A stretch of DNA of 64,000 bases from SCGC-AAA076-P13 sp964276235 (GCA_964276235.1 CAXYEK010000001.1:806001-870000); one strand, 5' to 3'. Positions 26,805-35,431 are shown, counted from the stretch's first letter. The notes: generated by a model not told the origin, from the sequence alone. Numbers and translations are program-made.

Positions 26805-27146
26805 ATGGCAGAAACTTTATTTGAAAAAATTATCAATAGAGAGATATCAGCTGACATTATCTATGAGGACGACCTTTCTATAGTTATTAAAGATATACAG
26901 CCCCAAGCACCAACCCACTTATTAATCATTCCAAAAAAAGTTATTCCAAAACTATCAGATGCCTCAAATAACGATGAGTTAATTCTTGGACATTTAATGC
27001 TTGTTGCAGGTAAAGTTGCAAATCAATTAGATTTAAATGATACGTTTAGAATTGTAATTAATAATGGAGCAAAAGCAGGCCAAAGTGTATTTCATCTTCA
27101 CCTGCATTTACTTTCTGGCAGATCTTTAAATTGGCCTCCAGGCTAA
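26805..27146 (+). CDS. HIT family nucleotide-binding protein (HinT-like)
   Basis: A 113-residue histidine-triad protein: FEKIINREISADIIYEDD, PTHLLIIPKK, and the active-site triad H97-x-H99-x-H101 in VFHLHLHLL, ending in WPPG as in HinT/YcfF. It hydrolyses nucleoside phosphoramidates in the family. Follows the small membrane protein by 5 bases; its stop overlaps the stop of the minus-strand 32-residue gene by 3-4 bases. Confidence 0.93.
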   Translation: MAETLFEKIINREISADIIYEDDLSIVIKDIQPQAPTHLLIIPKKVIPKLSDASNNDELILGHLMLVAGKVANQLDLNDTFRIVINNGAKAGQSVFHLHLHLLSGRSLNWPPG

Positions 27147-27241
27147 TAAAAGATATAAGCAACCAAGCCTAGTAAAAATACTATTACTCCAATACCAACA
27201 ACAAAGTATCCACCCTGTTTAATAGTTGTATTATCATCCAT
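27143..27241 (-). CDS. Micro-protein, single membrane segment (32 aa)
   Basis: ATG 27241 is preceded at good distance by GGGGGAAG, a strong ribosome site. The product begins MDDNTTIKQGGYF and continues with one glycine/valine-rich membrane helix ending VAYIFY. An acidic/neutral N-terminus precedes the helix. Convergent with the HIT gene, sharing stop-codon bases. No family recognised. Confidence 0.55.
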   Translation of the reverse strand: MDDNTTIKQGGYFVVGIGVIVFLLGLVAYIFY

Positions 27242-27337
27242 GATTTCTTCCCCCTTCTAAAAAATATATCAAAAATATATACATTTACAAGGCAATTTTT
27301 CATATAGAATGATTCTTAATCAATTGGTTTATATAAT

Positions 27338-28600
27338 TTGAATATTTCAGATACTAAAACATTCACTACTAAAGTGAAGTCCTGGATAGCATACGATGTT
27401 GGAAATTCAGCTTTCGCAACAACAGTTGTTGCTGCATTTTTTCCAATATTTTATCTTGAATTTTGGGCGTCAGACATTGAAACAGTAACAGCTTCAATAT
27501 ATTACAACTGGACTATTGTTATCTGTAATGTATCTATCTTATGCTCAGGGCCTATTATTGGTGCAATAACTGATATAAATAGATCAACCAAAAGCACACT
27601 AGTTCTATTTACCTCTATTGGAGCTTTTTTTGTTGGAATGCTTTACACGGTTGAGGCTGGCTCATGGTTATATGCATTGATATTTTTTGGTATTGCTAAC
27701 TATTGTTTTTCAATGAGTCAGATACCTTATGACAAAATATTAACCAAGATAACAACTCCAGAAAAATTCTCAATTATTTCAAATCAAGGCTATGCATGGG
27801 GATACTTAGGTGGCGGAAGTCTATTTGTAATTAATGCACTAATGAGTATCAATCCATCTTTATTTGGACTTTCTTCTCAATCGGAAGCAATTAGAATTTC
27901 TTTTTTAATGGTATCAGTATGGTGGCTAATGTTCTTAATCCCACTTGGCATTAATTTTAAAGAAAAGAAATTAGGTTTTAATAAATCTCATTTATTATCG
28001 AACTCAATCAGAAACATTTTTGATACTCTTAGGTCTATATATCAATATAAAAATGCATTTTTATTTCTAATTGCCTTTTTCTTATTTATAGATGGTGCCC
28101 ATACTGTTATTTATTTAGCATCTGCTTTTGCATTGAATTTAGGATTAGAAACTAGTGCAATAATACAAGCTCTAATATTGGTTCAATTTATAGCTTTTCC
28201 TGCAACTTTATTTTGGGGTTATATAGCTAATCGATATGGAGATAAGCCAGTACTTTATATTTCAATTTTTTCATACATTTTTATTATCTTATACAGCACA
28301 ACTCTATCTTCAGCATTTGAGTTTTATCTACTTGCCGCTTTTGTTGGATGTTTTCAGGGCGGTATTCAAGGCAGCTCAAGAGGCTTATTTGGTAAACTTA
28401 TTCCTGCTGAAAAAGCGGGCGAATTTTTTGGTCTATTTAATGTTTTTGGAAAGGCAGGAGCTATACTAGGACCCTTGATGGTAGGTACTTTGCTTTCACT
28501 TTATGGAAATATAAGGATTGCTTTATTGCCTATAGCAATTTTATTTATTTTAGGTGGCTTACTCTTGATTAAAGTTAGGATTGACGATGAAACTATTTAG
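27338..28600 (+). CDS. MFS transporter, UMF1 type
   Basis: A 420-residue permease with about 12 membrane helices. The N-terminal WIAYDVGNSAFATTVVAAFFP and the C-terminal GLFGKLIPAEKAGEFFGLFNVFGKAG segments are hallmarks of the UMF1/Atg22-like branch of the major facilitator superfamily. Substrate unknown, perhaps amino acids or small peptides by analogy. The only available start is TTG at 27338. The last 14 bases overlap the following small gene. Confidence 0.87.
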   Translation: MNISDTKTFTTKVKSWIAYDVGNSAFATTVVAAFFPIFYLEFWASDIETVTASIYYNWTIVICNVSILCSGPIIGAITDINRSTKSTLVLFTSIGAFFVGMLYTVEAGSWLYALIFFGIANYCFSMSQIPYDKILTKITTPEKFSIISNQGYAWGYLGGGSLFVINALMSINPSLFGLSSQSEAIRISFLMVSVWWLMFLIPLGINFKEKKLGFNKSHLLSNSIRNIFDTLRSIYQYKNAFLFLIAFFLFIDGAHTVIYLASAFALNLGLETSAIIQALILVQFIAFPATLFWGYIANRYGDKPVLYISIFSYIFIILYSTTLSSAFEFYLLAAFVGCFQGGIQGSSRGLFGKLIPAEKAGEFFGLFNVFGKAGAILGPLMVGTLLSLYGNIRIALLPIAILFILGGLLLIKVRIDDETI

Positions 28601-28781
28601 TAAAGAATCAATTATTTTTTATAGCATTCTTGGAGCAATAACTGGACTTGTTATAGCGCCATTTATTAGAAGTTTAATGGATTTCTCCACGCCGGTTGAG
28701 CTGTTAATTACTACCTGTTTTATTATTCCAATGTATATTGTTGCCAAAAGATTTTTATTGAAATTTATTATTAAAGATTAA
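28587..28781 (+). CDS. Small membrane protein (64 aa)
   Basis: ATG 28587 lies within the end of the MFS gene (14-base overlap), indicating coupling. Two hydrophobic segments (about 8-25 and 36-55), basic end KFIIKD. The longer frame from 28581 starts at a TTG two codons earlier and is less likely. Unknown; may assist or modulate the carrier. Its stop overlaps the convergent GDPD gene by 4 bases. Confidence 0.6.
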   Translation: MKLFSKESIIFYSILGAITGLVIAPFIRSLMDFSTPVELLITTCFIIPMYIVAKRFLLKFIIKD

Positions 28782-29509
28782 TCTTTTATAGTCTCAATCA
28801 ATAGTTTTGGTTTATCAGTAATAATACCGTCAACATTTAAATTTATAAGATCTTTGAATGTTTTAGTATCATTAATCGTCCATACAGATATTTTTAGCCC
28901 TTTGCTATGAACAAAATCTACAAATCTTTTAGTAACAACCTTCAATCCATAATAGTACATAGGTACCTGTAAGCAATCACCTTGTATTTCCTTGTTATAA
29001 AGATTGAAACTAGATAACAGAAGTTTAAAAACTTCTAGAGGACCCATAGATAAACATATTTCTGGATATTTTTGATGAACTCTTTGCAACCTTTTACTAT
29101 TAAAACTAGCAATACATACTCTGTCAGTGGCATTGTTTTGTTTAATCACTTCCAATGCTGGTATAGCAACCATGTCAGTTTTAACGTCTATTTGAAAAAA
29201 TAAATCTGGAAATTCGTTTAGCGCAGTTTCAAGCTTAGGAATAATATAATGATCAAATAATCTAAGCTTATCTATCTCCTTTGAATGCAATGAGCTAAAA
29301 ACAACGTCCATATTCAATAATCTTTTTAGAGTATCATCATGAAATATATAAGGTATTCCATCAGATGAAACTTGAACGTCGGTCTCTATATACTTACATC
29401 CTATAGAGTCAGAATAAGCAAAGGATTCCAAAGTATTTTCATATGATTCTAATGAGCCGCCTCTATGTGCTTGAACAGATAATCCTGAATAATTTAGAAA
29501 ATTTTTCAT
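28778..29509 (-). CDS. Glycerophosphodiester phosphodiesterase (GDPD family)
   Basis: A 243-residue TIM-barrel enzyme splitting glycerophosphodiesters to glycerol-3-phosphate plus alcohol. Catalytic residues are visible: H15 and R16 in AHRGG, E42 and D44 in YIETDVQ, H57 in FHDDT. C-terminal WTINDTK and NVDGIITDKP are typical. No signal peptide, so cytoplasmic (UgpQ-like). It adds to the phosphorus-scavenging theme of the region. Confidence 0.9.
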   Translation of the reverse strand: MKNFLNYSGLSVQAHRGGSLESYENTLESFAYSDSIGCKYIETDVQVSSDGIPYIFHDDTLKRLLNMDVVFSSLHSKEIDKLRLFDHYIIPKLETALNEFPDLFFQIDVKTDMVAIPALEVIKQNNATDRVCIASFNSKRLQRVHQKYPEICLSMGPLEVFKLLLSSFNLYNKEIQGDCLQVPMYYYGLKVVTKRFVDFVHSKGLKISVWTINDTKTFKDLINLNVDGIITDKPKLLIETIKD

Positions 29510-29572
29510 GTCGGTATTGTATACATTATTAATGTAAAATATAGATACCTAAATTTAGAACTGAAATATTTA

Positions 29573-30688
29573 ATGAATAAATTTGATTCTATAAGACCAT
29601 ACAAAGATAATGAAGTTAAGCCTGTTTTAACTAGTCTTTGTAACAATCCGGATATTATTAAAGTTGTTCTCGCATCAAAAAATTATCCATTACTTGCTCA
29701 TTTACCTTTTAGAAATAGATTAATTTCATATCTTTTAAAAAATAGAATTAAGGATGTAAATTCTATTAAAGAGTATCAAGATATTTTTGAAGGGATAGTT
29801 TCTAAAGTCATTAAAAATTCAATAAAAGACTTTACAGTCTCAGGAATTGAAAATCTTGATAAGGATAAATCTTACTTATTTATTTCAAACCATAGAGATA
29901 TAACCTTAGATTCTGCATTACTTAATTTAATCCTTCATCAGAACAATTTTAAAACTACAAATAATGCTGTTGGGAATAATTTAATGGAGGAAAAGTGGGC
30001 ATCGGACTTAATGCGCCTGAATAAGAGTTTTATTATTGATAGAAGTGATAAATCTAAAAAAGATATATATAAAAGTCTACATTTAGCATCTGAGTTTATT
30101 TTTGATTCTATAGTTAATAAAAATGATTCAGTTTGGATTGCACAAAAGCAAGGTAGGTCCAAAGATGGCCTAGATTATACAGATTCATCGGTACTTAAGA
30201 TGATTCACCTAAATGCTAGAAAATCTAAAAAAATTCATGATTATTTCAATGAACTATCCGTAGTTCCAATTTCAATTTCATATGAAAGAGACCCAAATGA
30301 TTTGTTAAAAACCAAAGAATTGTATTTAACATCAATCAATAATAAATATGAAAAGGAACCTAAGGAAGATTTACAAAGTATTTCAGATGGAATTACTGGT
30401 TATAAAGGTAATGTTCACCTCTCTATAGGATCTCAAATGACTTTTGCTGATGATGACTATGATCAGGTAGCTAGTCAGATTACGAGTTCTATTAAATCTT
30501 TATATAAAATTCATGCAACAAACATCGCATCATGCATTATTCAGGGTATTCCTGTAGAGAATACAAATTTTAATGATGATCAGATAGAAGATGCAAAGGC
30601 ATATCTTCAAGAGAGGATGCACAACATACAAGATGATATGCATCCTTTTTTTCTTTCTCAATATAGCAATTCAGTTTATAAGCTGTAA
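29573..30688 (+). CDS. Glycerolipid acyltransferase (PlsC-like)
   Basis: A 371-residue protein with a mid-N-terminal acyltransferase motif ISNHRDITLDSALLN (about 109-123), a variant of NHxxxxD with one extra residue, and a later GRSKDGLDYTD segment corresponding to the EGxRS phosphate-binding motif. The flanking sequence resembles long single-domain acyltransferases annotated as 1-acyl-glycerol-3-phosphate acyltransferases. Acceptor unconfirmed. The last 13 bases overlap the convergent ammonium transporter gene. Confidence 0.78.
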   Translation: MNKFDSIRPYKDNEVKPVLTSLCNNPDIIKVVLASKNYPLLAHLPFRNRLISYLLKNRIKDVNSIKEYQDIFEGIVSKVIKNSIKDFTVSGIENLDKDKSYLFISNHRDITLDSALLNLILHQNNFKTTNNAVGNNLMEEKWASDLMRLNKSFIIDRSDKSKKDIYKSLHLASEFIFDSIVNKNDSVWIAQKQGRSKDGLDYTDSSVLKMIHLNARKSKKIHDYFNELSVVPISISYERDPNDLLKTKELYLTSINNKYEKEPKEDLQSISDGITGYKGNVHLSIGSQMTFADDDYDQVASQITSSIKSLYKIHATNIASCIIQGIPVENTNFNDDQIEDAKAYLQERMHNIQDDMHPFFLSQYSNSVYKL

Positions 30689-31959
30689 CCTTGCTCATTA
30701 TGTTCACTTATATCGAGGCCAACTTCTTCATCTTCTATAGAAACTCTAATCTCTGTAAATAAGCTAATTGCTTTTAATATAAAGTAGGTTGCTACTGCTG
30801 TCCAAGCACAGATAATAACAATGCCTTGAAGTTGTATTAGCAATTGAGCAATAGCTCCATCTTCGGAGATACCTGCAGCTCCAGATCCCAGAAACCCATC
30901 TGGATTGCCTACAAAACAAAGCATTATAATACCAAGTATTCCACCTACACCGTGAACTGGAAATACATCAAGAGAATCATCTATTTTGAAATACGATTTA
31001 ACAGTTTGCGTTGCATAAAAACATATTATTCCTGCCATAAATCCTATCAAAAGTGCACCGGCAGGACCAACAGTTCCAGATGCGGGAGTTATGGTTGCCA
31101 GGCCTGCTACCATTCCAGTTGCTATTCCAATAATTGTTGCCTTTCCAGACTTTATCCACTCTATTCCTACCCATGTTAATGCGCCTACAGAAGCACTGAT
31201 ATGCGTAACTAACATAGCCATCCCAGCAGACCCATCTGCTGCAACAGCACTTCCTGCATTAAAGCCAAACCACCCAACCCATAACATCGCTGCACCAATC
31301 ATAACCATAGTTCTATTATGAGGAGGCATAGGAGATTTCATAAACCCGTTTCTTTGACCAAGATATACTGCTGCTACTAAAGCACCTACACCACAAGTTG
31401 CATGAACAACCAAACCTCCAGCAAAATCAATGACTCCTAATTGAGCTAAGTATCCGCCACCCCATACCATGTGACAGGCAGGTAGATATACCAAAGTAAA
31501 CCAAGCAACAGAAAACAGACACATGGAGCCAAACTTCATTCTCTCAGCAAAGGCACCAACAACAAGAGCAGGGGTAATGATTGCAAATGTCATTTGAAAG
31601 GTAATAAATAAAGTCTCGGGCAATGTGCCGCTCAATGAATCTCTTTCAACACCATTTAAAAATAGTGCACTAAGGTCTCCAATATAAAGTCCATCTCCCT
31701 TGAATGCTAGACTGTATCCATAAATTACCCAACAAACTGATATTAAACAAGCTATAGCAAAGCATTGCATGAGAACAGACAATACATTTTTAGATCGAAC
31801 AAGACCGCCATAAAACAAAGCCAATCCTGGCAACGTCATAAATAGTACCAGTGCAGTAGCAGTAAGTATCCATGATGTATCCCCAGAGTTTAATTCACTT
31901 GCATGAACTGGTGACATGTAAAATACAGTTAATCCTAAAACAAGACTTTTAATTAACAT
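30676..31959 (-). CDS. amt: Ammonium transporter (Amt), first copy
   Basis: A 427-residue Amt/MEP/Rh protein. A cleavable signal sequence (VHA^SEL about 22) is followed by about 11 helices. Motifs: GLALFYGGLVRSKNVLSVLMQ, the pore histidines in the regions GGLVVHATCGVGAL and FPVHGVGGILG, and MIGAAMLWVGWFGFNAGSA. The C-terminal tail (DEEVGLDISEHNEQGYSL) is the GlnK-contact region. A sigma-54 promoter lies at 31994-32011. Separate from the glnK-linked amtB but with the same promoter type. Confidence 0.94.
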   Translation of the reverse strand: MLIKSLVLGLTVFYMSPVHASELNSGDTSWILTATALVLFMTLPGLALFYGGLVRSKNVLSVLMQCFAIACLISVCWVIYGYSLAFKGDGLYIGDLSALFLNGVERDSLSGTLPETLFITFQMTFAIITPALVVGAFAERMKFGSMCLFSVAWFTLVYLPACHMVWGGGYLAQLGVIDFAGGLVVHATCGVGALVAAVYLGQRNGFMKSPMPPHNRTMVMIGAAMLWVGWFGFNAGSAVAADGSAGMAMLVTHISASVGALTWVGIEWIKSGKATIIGIATGMVAGLATITPASGTVGPAGALLIGFMAGIICFYATQTVKSYFKIDDSLDVFPVHGVGGILGIIMLCFVGNPDGFLGSGAAGISEDGAIAQLLIQLQGIVIICAWTAVATYFILKAISLFTEIRVSIEDEEVGLDISEHNEQGYSL

Positions 31960-31993
31960 AAGAATTCCAATTATTTATTAGTTAATTATATAC

Positions 31994-32011
31994 ATGCAAT
32001 TTGTATGCCAA
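31994..32011 (-). promoter_or_regulatory. Sigma-54 (RpoN) promoter of amt
   Basis: On the minus strand TTGGCAT-ACAA-ATTGCAT matches the RpoN consensus TGGCAC-N5-TTGC with correct -24 GG and -12 GC spacing. It would start transcription about 25 bases before the amt ATG (31959). Its sequence is nearly the same as the element before torF-glnK-amtB. A 14-base palindrome (ATTTGATATCAAAT, 32025-32038) sits just upstream and may bind an activator; no clear NtrC site is seen. Confidence 0.8.
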
Positions 32012-32109
32012 TATTAATAGAATAATTTGATATCAAATGAGCATTTAAAGAATAATTAAAAAGAAGATGCACAAAAAAGTAACAAAATATAGAATTCTTC
32101 AACACAGTA

Positions 32110-32152
32110 AAAGAAAGAGCTGCCTACATTAGGGGGGTAGGCAGCTCTTCCG
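32110..32152 (-). terminator. Strong hairpin terminator after amtB
   Basis: A 13-bp, GC-rich stem (32115-32127 with 32137-32149) encloses a 9-base loop and on the minus strand is followed by a T-rich run. It lies about 40 bases after the amtB stop. The right arm runs into a 13-mer identical to part of an Illumina adapter (32144-32156), so the local sequence deserves a check against reads. Confidence 0.7.
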
Positions 32153-32190
32153 ATCTTTATAAGTAAGTTATCGCACACTCAACCCATAAA

Positions 32191-33423
32191 TTAAAATTCT
32201 GGATAAGCTTCAACCCCTATCTCAGAAACATCTAAACCAACATATTGTTCTTCATCACTTGCACGAATAGGCATAAAGCTATTAATAACCATGATAGTTA
32301 TTAAACTTGTAATAAATGTAAATCCGGCAATCGATACAACACCTACTGCTTGATATAAAAATGATGCATCAGATGTTAATGGAACAACCATTACACCTAA
32401 AATACCAACAATGCCATGTGCAGATATTGCTCCAACTGGATCGTCTAATCTTAATTTTTTATCAAAAAATAATATTGAAAAATATACTAATGCGCCACCG
32501 GCAGCCCCTATAAGAACTGCAGCCCCTGCTGATGGAGCACTTGGACCTGCAGTAATTGCTACTAAACCAGCAATAGCACCATTCATTGCCATTGTCACAT
32601 CCATTTTTCCTGTCATATATAAGCTCATTAATATAGCAGCAACAACACCACCACATGCAGCCATGTTTGTATTCATGAATACTTGACTAACAGCTATAGC
32701 AGCAGCTTCATTACTAACAATTAATTCAGATCCACCGTTAAAACCAAACCAACCTAGCCATAAGATCCAAACACCTAATGCAGCCATTGGAATATTTGAT
32801 CCAGGCATTGGCATAGATGTTCCATCTGGAGCATACTTGCCTTTTCTTGGACCGAGAACTGTAACTACTGCTAAAGCAGCTGCAGCGCCACATAAGTGAA
32901 CTGTTCCTGAGCCTGCATAATCTGAGTAGCCCATTGACATTAAAAAACCGCCGCCCCAATTCCAATAACCTTGTATAGGGTAAATAACTCCAGTAAGTAC
33001 AACTGCAAACAAGAAAAATGGTAATAATTTCATTCTTCCTGCTACGGCTCCTGAGACAATGGACATTGCTGTTGCCACAAAGACAACTTGGAAAAAGAAG
33101 TCAGCTTGTTGAGAATAATCCATACTATATGGAATACCAATTTCTTCGATAGCCATTGATGTTGACAAACCGACAGAGGTCCCAATCGACGGAATGAATC
33201 CTTCTATTAAAGCGCTACCTGGATACATGAGCACAAACCCACATACTAAGTACATAATACAAGCTATAGAATATAGCCCGATGTTTTTTGTTACAATTTC
33301 TGATACATCCTTCTTTTGGACAAGTCCTGCTTCAAGCATGGTAAATCCAGCAGCCATAAACATAACTAAAGCTCCAGCCATAACTGCATAAAATGTATCT
33401 AAAGCAAATGCTATTTCTTCCAT
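32191..33423 (-). CDS. amtB: Ammonium transporter AmtB, glnK-linked
   Basis: A 410-residue Amt protein from ATG 33423, chosen because AGGAGAG lies just upstream and the 20 codons before it in the open frame overlap glnK. Motifs: AGFTMLEAGLVQKKD, YWNWGGGFL, GSGTVHLCGAAAALAV (pore His), LGWFGFNGGSE and AISAHGIVGILGV (pore His). C-terminal GlnK-contact tail QYVGLDVSEIGVEAYPEF. Starts 10 bases after glnK; last gene of the torF-glnK-amtB operon. Confidence 0.94.
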   Translation of the reverse strand: MEEIAFALDTFYAVMAGALVMFMAAGFTMLEAGLVQKKDVSEIVTKNIGLYSIACIMYLVCGFVLMYPGSALIEGFIPSIGTSVGLSTSMAIEEIGIPYSMDYSQQADFFFQVVFVATAMSIVSGAVAGRMKLLPFFLFAVVLTGVIYPIQGYWNWGGGFLMSMGYSDYAGSGTVHLCGAAAALAVVTVLGPRKGKYAPDGTSMPMPGSNIPMAALGVWILWLGWFGFNGGSELIVSNEAAAIAVSQVFMNTNMAACGGVVAAILMSLYMTGKMDVTMAMNGAIAGLVAITAGPSAPSAGAAVLIGAAGGALVYFSILFFDKKLRLDDPVGAISAHGIVGILGVMVVPLTSDASFLYQAVGVVSIAGFTFITSLITIMVINSFMPIRASDEEQYVGLDVSEIGVEAYPEF

Positions 33424-33433
33424 TTTTCTCTCC

Positions 33434-33772
33434 TTATATTGCTTCAGAACCAGTTTCACCGGTTCTGATTCTGACGATTTCATCGACAGAGGTTATAAAT
33501 AATTTTCCATCACCAATTTGTCCTGTCTGAGCACTTGTCACAATAGTTTTTGTAACTAATTCGACTTTAGCCTCGTCTACAAGGATTTCTAATTTAATTT
33601 TTGGTAATGTATCTACAGAATATTCAGACCCTCTGTACATTTCTGTATGTCCTTTTTGCCTGCCATAACCTTTTACTTCAGTTATGGTTAGGCCTTCAAT
33701 TCCAGCATTTACTAGTGCCTCTTTAACTTCTTGAAGTTTAAATGGCTTAATTATTGATGTTATTAATTTCAT
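33434..33772 (-). CDS. glnK: Nitrogen regulatory protein P-II (GlnK)
   Basis: A 112-residue PII signal protein. MKLITSIIKPFKLQEVKEAL start, T-loop YRGSEYSVD with the uridylylation tyrosine Tyr51, B-loop TGQIGDGKLF and C-loop RIRTGE. It senses 2-oxoglutarate and ATP/ADP and blocks AmtB under nitrogen excess. Co-transcribed with amtB and the porin gene behind a sigma-54 promoter, so induced under nitrogen limitation by inference. Confidence 0.96.
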   Translation of the reverse strand: MKLITSIIKPFKLQEVKEALVNAGIEGLTITEVKGYGRQKGHTEMYRGSEYSVDTLPKIKLEILVDEAKVELVTKTIVTSAQTGQIGDGKLFITSVDEIVRIRTGETGSEAI

Positions 33773-33787
33773 AATAAGTAATTGATA

Positions 33788-34381
33788 TTAAAGACTAGCT
33801 GAGACTGAGAATACAAATGCATCTTCATCTGCACCATACCCGCCATCAGAAAAATCTGAGTAAGCTAGACCGCAATCGTATGAACCGCATGAGAAGCCAT
33901 AAGAGATCCCAAAGTTATCACCATAATCATCATATTCGCCATATGAGAATCCAAAGTCACCGAAAGCATATGAGATTTCAGTATAATCAGGTGCTGAATC
34001 TTGACCTAAAGCAAATGTAAAACCTAAGTCACCCATTGATAATCCAATAACAACTTCTTCAAAATCTAAACCAGTGTTATTTTCAGGATAGTCAAAAGCT
34101 ACGTAACCTAAATCAACTCCAACTCCGCCAACTTCAAAACCATAACCGAAGTAGTAATCTAATTCGCTTCCAGCGCCATCATTAAAGTTCACATTTGAAC
34201 CCCAAATACCAGCATAGAATCCTCCCTCTGCTGCATAGTCAAAACCACCTGACATTGCAGGTCCATCGGTTTGTGTCATTCCTCTCCAGATGTAATCTGA
34301 AGCAAAGCTAACATTTGCACTAACAGATGCAAAAGATGGTAAAGATACCAATAACCCAGCCATTAATAATAATTTTTTCAT
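33788..34381 (-). CDS. TorF family putative outer-membrane porin
   Basis: About 197 residues from ATG 34381 with AGGAG upstream (the frame is open 20 codons further but that part lacks a ribosome site). Signal peptide MKKLLLMAGLLVSLPSFA^S, then SDYIWRGMTQTDGPAMSGGFDY, the signature of the TorF/TIGR02001 family, followed by alternating Gly/Tyr/Phe/Asp strands of a small beta barrel. In proteobacteria this gene often precedes glnK-amtB; probably an outer-membrane channel for nitrogen compounds, but substrate is not established. Confidence 0.85.
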   Translation of the reverse strand: MKKLLLMAGLLVSLPSFASVSANVSFASDYIWRGMTQTDGPAMSGGFDYAAEGGFYAGIWGSNVNFNDGAGSELDYYFGYGFEVGGVGVDLGYVAFDYPENNTGLDFEEVVIGLSMGDLGFTFALGQDSAPDYTEISYAFGDFGFSYGEYDDYGDNFGISYGFSCGSYDCGLAYSDFSDGGYGADEDAFVFSVSASL

Positions 34382-34429
34382 TTCTTTCTCCTTTGTTATG
34401 AAAAATAATTTACGTTCACCTATACATAA

Positions 34430-34446
34430 TGCAATTTTCATGCCAA
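34430..34446 (-). promoter_or_regulatory. Sigma-54 (RpoN) promoter of torF-glnK-amtB
   Basis: On the minus strand TTGGCAT-GAAA-ATTGCA fits TGGCAC-N5-TTGC with conserved GG and GC. Predicted start is about 38 bases before the torF ATG. Paired with the element at 31994-32011, it implies RpoN and an enhancer-binding activator, presumably NtrC, controlling both ammonium loci. Confidence 0.82.
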
Positions 34447-34464
34447 CAAATATTTTTTTATTAT

Positions 34465-34480
34465 TATCTATATATAGATA
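34465..34480. promoter_or_regulatory. 16-bp palindrome upstream of both torF and SDR
   Basis: TATCTATATATAGATA is a perfect palindrome 20 bases upstream of the -24 element of torF and 37 bases before the SDR start. It could be an operator for either direction. AT-only composition makes chance symmetry plausible. Confidence 0.25.
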
Positions 34481-34516
34481 TATAATTTAAGAAATTAAAT
34501 TTATGGAACTCTAATA

Positions 34517-35287
34517 ATGGACTTAAATAATAACGTTGCTTTGGTTACTGGTGGTGCTTCGGGTTTAGGAAGGGGGGCTGTTGAGCACTTCGTTAAAAAT
34601 GGAGCTAAGGTTGCTATATTAGATATCAATGATGATAAGGCTAAGGAAGTTGTTGAGCTTTTAGGCGAAGATAATGTTTCGTACTTTAATACCAATGTAA
34701 TGGAAGAAGAATCTGTCCAGAATGCATTGGCAGGAATAAAAGAAACTTTCGGAAAACTTAATTTTGTTGTTAATTGTGCAGGTACAGGATACGGAGCTAG
34801 GATTCTTGGAAGAAAAGGGCCTCATCCTTTAGATATTTTTAAATTTATAATTGATCTCAATCTTGTTGGTACATTCAATGTAATGAGATTAGGTGCAGAG
34901 TTAATAGACAAGAATGAACCTGATGAAAAGGGAGAAAGGGGTGTGATTATAAATACTGCATCTATAGCAGGTTATGAAGGTCAGATTGGTCAATCAGCTT
35001 ACAGTGCCTCAAAAGCAGGCGTTATTGGTTTAACATTAACAGCTGCCAGGGACCTGGCTCGTCATAACATCAGAGTCTGTACTATTGCACCTGGAATATT
35101 TGATACTCCTTTGATGCAGTTAGCAAAAGAGGAAAATAAAGAGGCCTTGCTTGAGGCTACTCAGTTTCCTCACAGGTTTGGAAATGTCCAAGAGTTTGCC
35201 GAGTTAGCTGAGCATATTATCAACAATACCTATCTAAATGGAGAAACTATTAGATTAGATTCAGCAATGAGGATGGGAGCTAAGTAA
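34517..35287 (+). CDS. Short-chain dehydrogenase (3-hydroxyacyl-CoA dehydrogenase type 2-like)
   Basis: A 256-residue classical SDR. Nucleotide-binding TGGASGLGRG at 11-20, Asp36/Asp39 after beta 2 suggesting NAD, NCAG at about 86-89, catalytic Ser149, Tyr162 and Lys166 (YSASK). The extra stretch GARILGRKGPHPLDIF and the APGIFDTPLM end fit the HSD10/3-hydroxyacyl-CoA dehydrogenase II branch. Probably oxidises hydroxyacyl-CoA in beta-oxidation; substrate not proven. Divergent from torF. Confidence 0.85.
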   Translation: MDLNNNVALVTGGASGLGRGAVEHFVKNGAKVAILDINDDKAKEVVELLGEDNVSYFNTNVMEEESVQNALAGIKETFGKLNFVVNCAGTGYGARILGRKGPHPLDIFKFIIDLNLVGTFNVMRLGAELIDKNEPDEKGERGVIINTASIAGYEGQIGQSAYSASKAGVIGLTLTAARDLARHNIRVCTIAPGIFDTPLMQLAKEENKEALLEATQFPHRFGNVQEFAELAEHIINNTYLNGETIRLDSAMRMGAK

Positions 35288-35295
35288 AAACTATA

Positions 35296-35430
35296 TTATT
35301 GACCTGAGACCCAAAAGGTCATAGCTACAACGGCAATAGTTACTAATATTAGAACGACTATAGTGTCAGATTTACTGTTTTCGTTTGCTTCTGATGATTC
35401 ATAATATTTTTCAAATTCATCTTTATCCAT
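35296..35430 (-). CDS. Small membrane protein (44 aa)
   Basis: ATG 35430 begins immediately after the acuI stop codon (one base between), with GGAG upstream inside the acuI end. MDKDEFEKYYESS gives an acidic N-terminal arm of about 22 residues, then one membrane helix (DTIVVLILVTIAVVAMTFW) and a short tail. Coupled to the reductase gene; convergent with the SDR gene. Unknown. Confidence 0.6.
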   Translation of the reverse strand: MDKDEFEKYYESSEANENSKSDTIVVLILVTIAVVAMTFWVSGQ

Positions 35431-35431
35431 A

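Noticed and set aside
30844..31321. Open frames on the plus strand opposite the first ammonium transporter
   Set aside because: Antisense shadows of a well-conserved amt gene; composition rich in Ser/Tyr/Cys or Pro/Ile as expected for reverse frames.
32411..32965. Frames within and opposite amtB, including a cysteine-rich one
   Set aside because: Alternative-frame translations of the Gly/Ala-rich amtB codons; no start context.
33817..34020. His/Arg-rich 67-codon frame opposite the TorF-type gene
   Set aside because: Mirror of the repetitive Gly/Tyr/Asp codons in the porin; no ribosome site.
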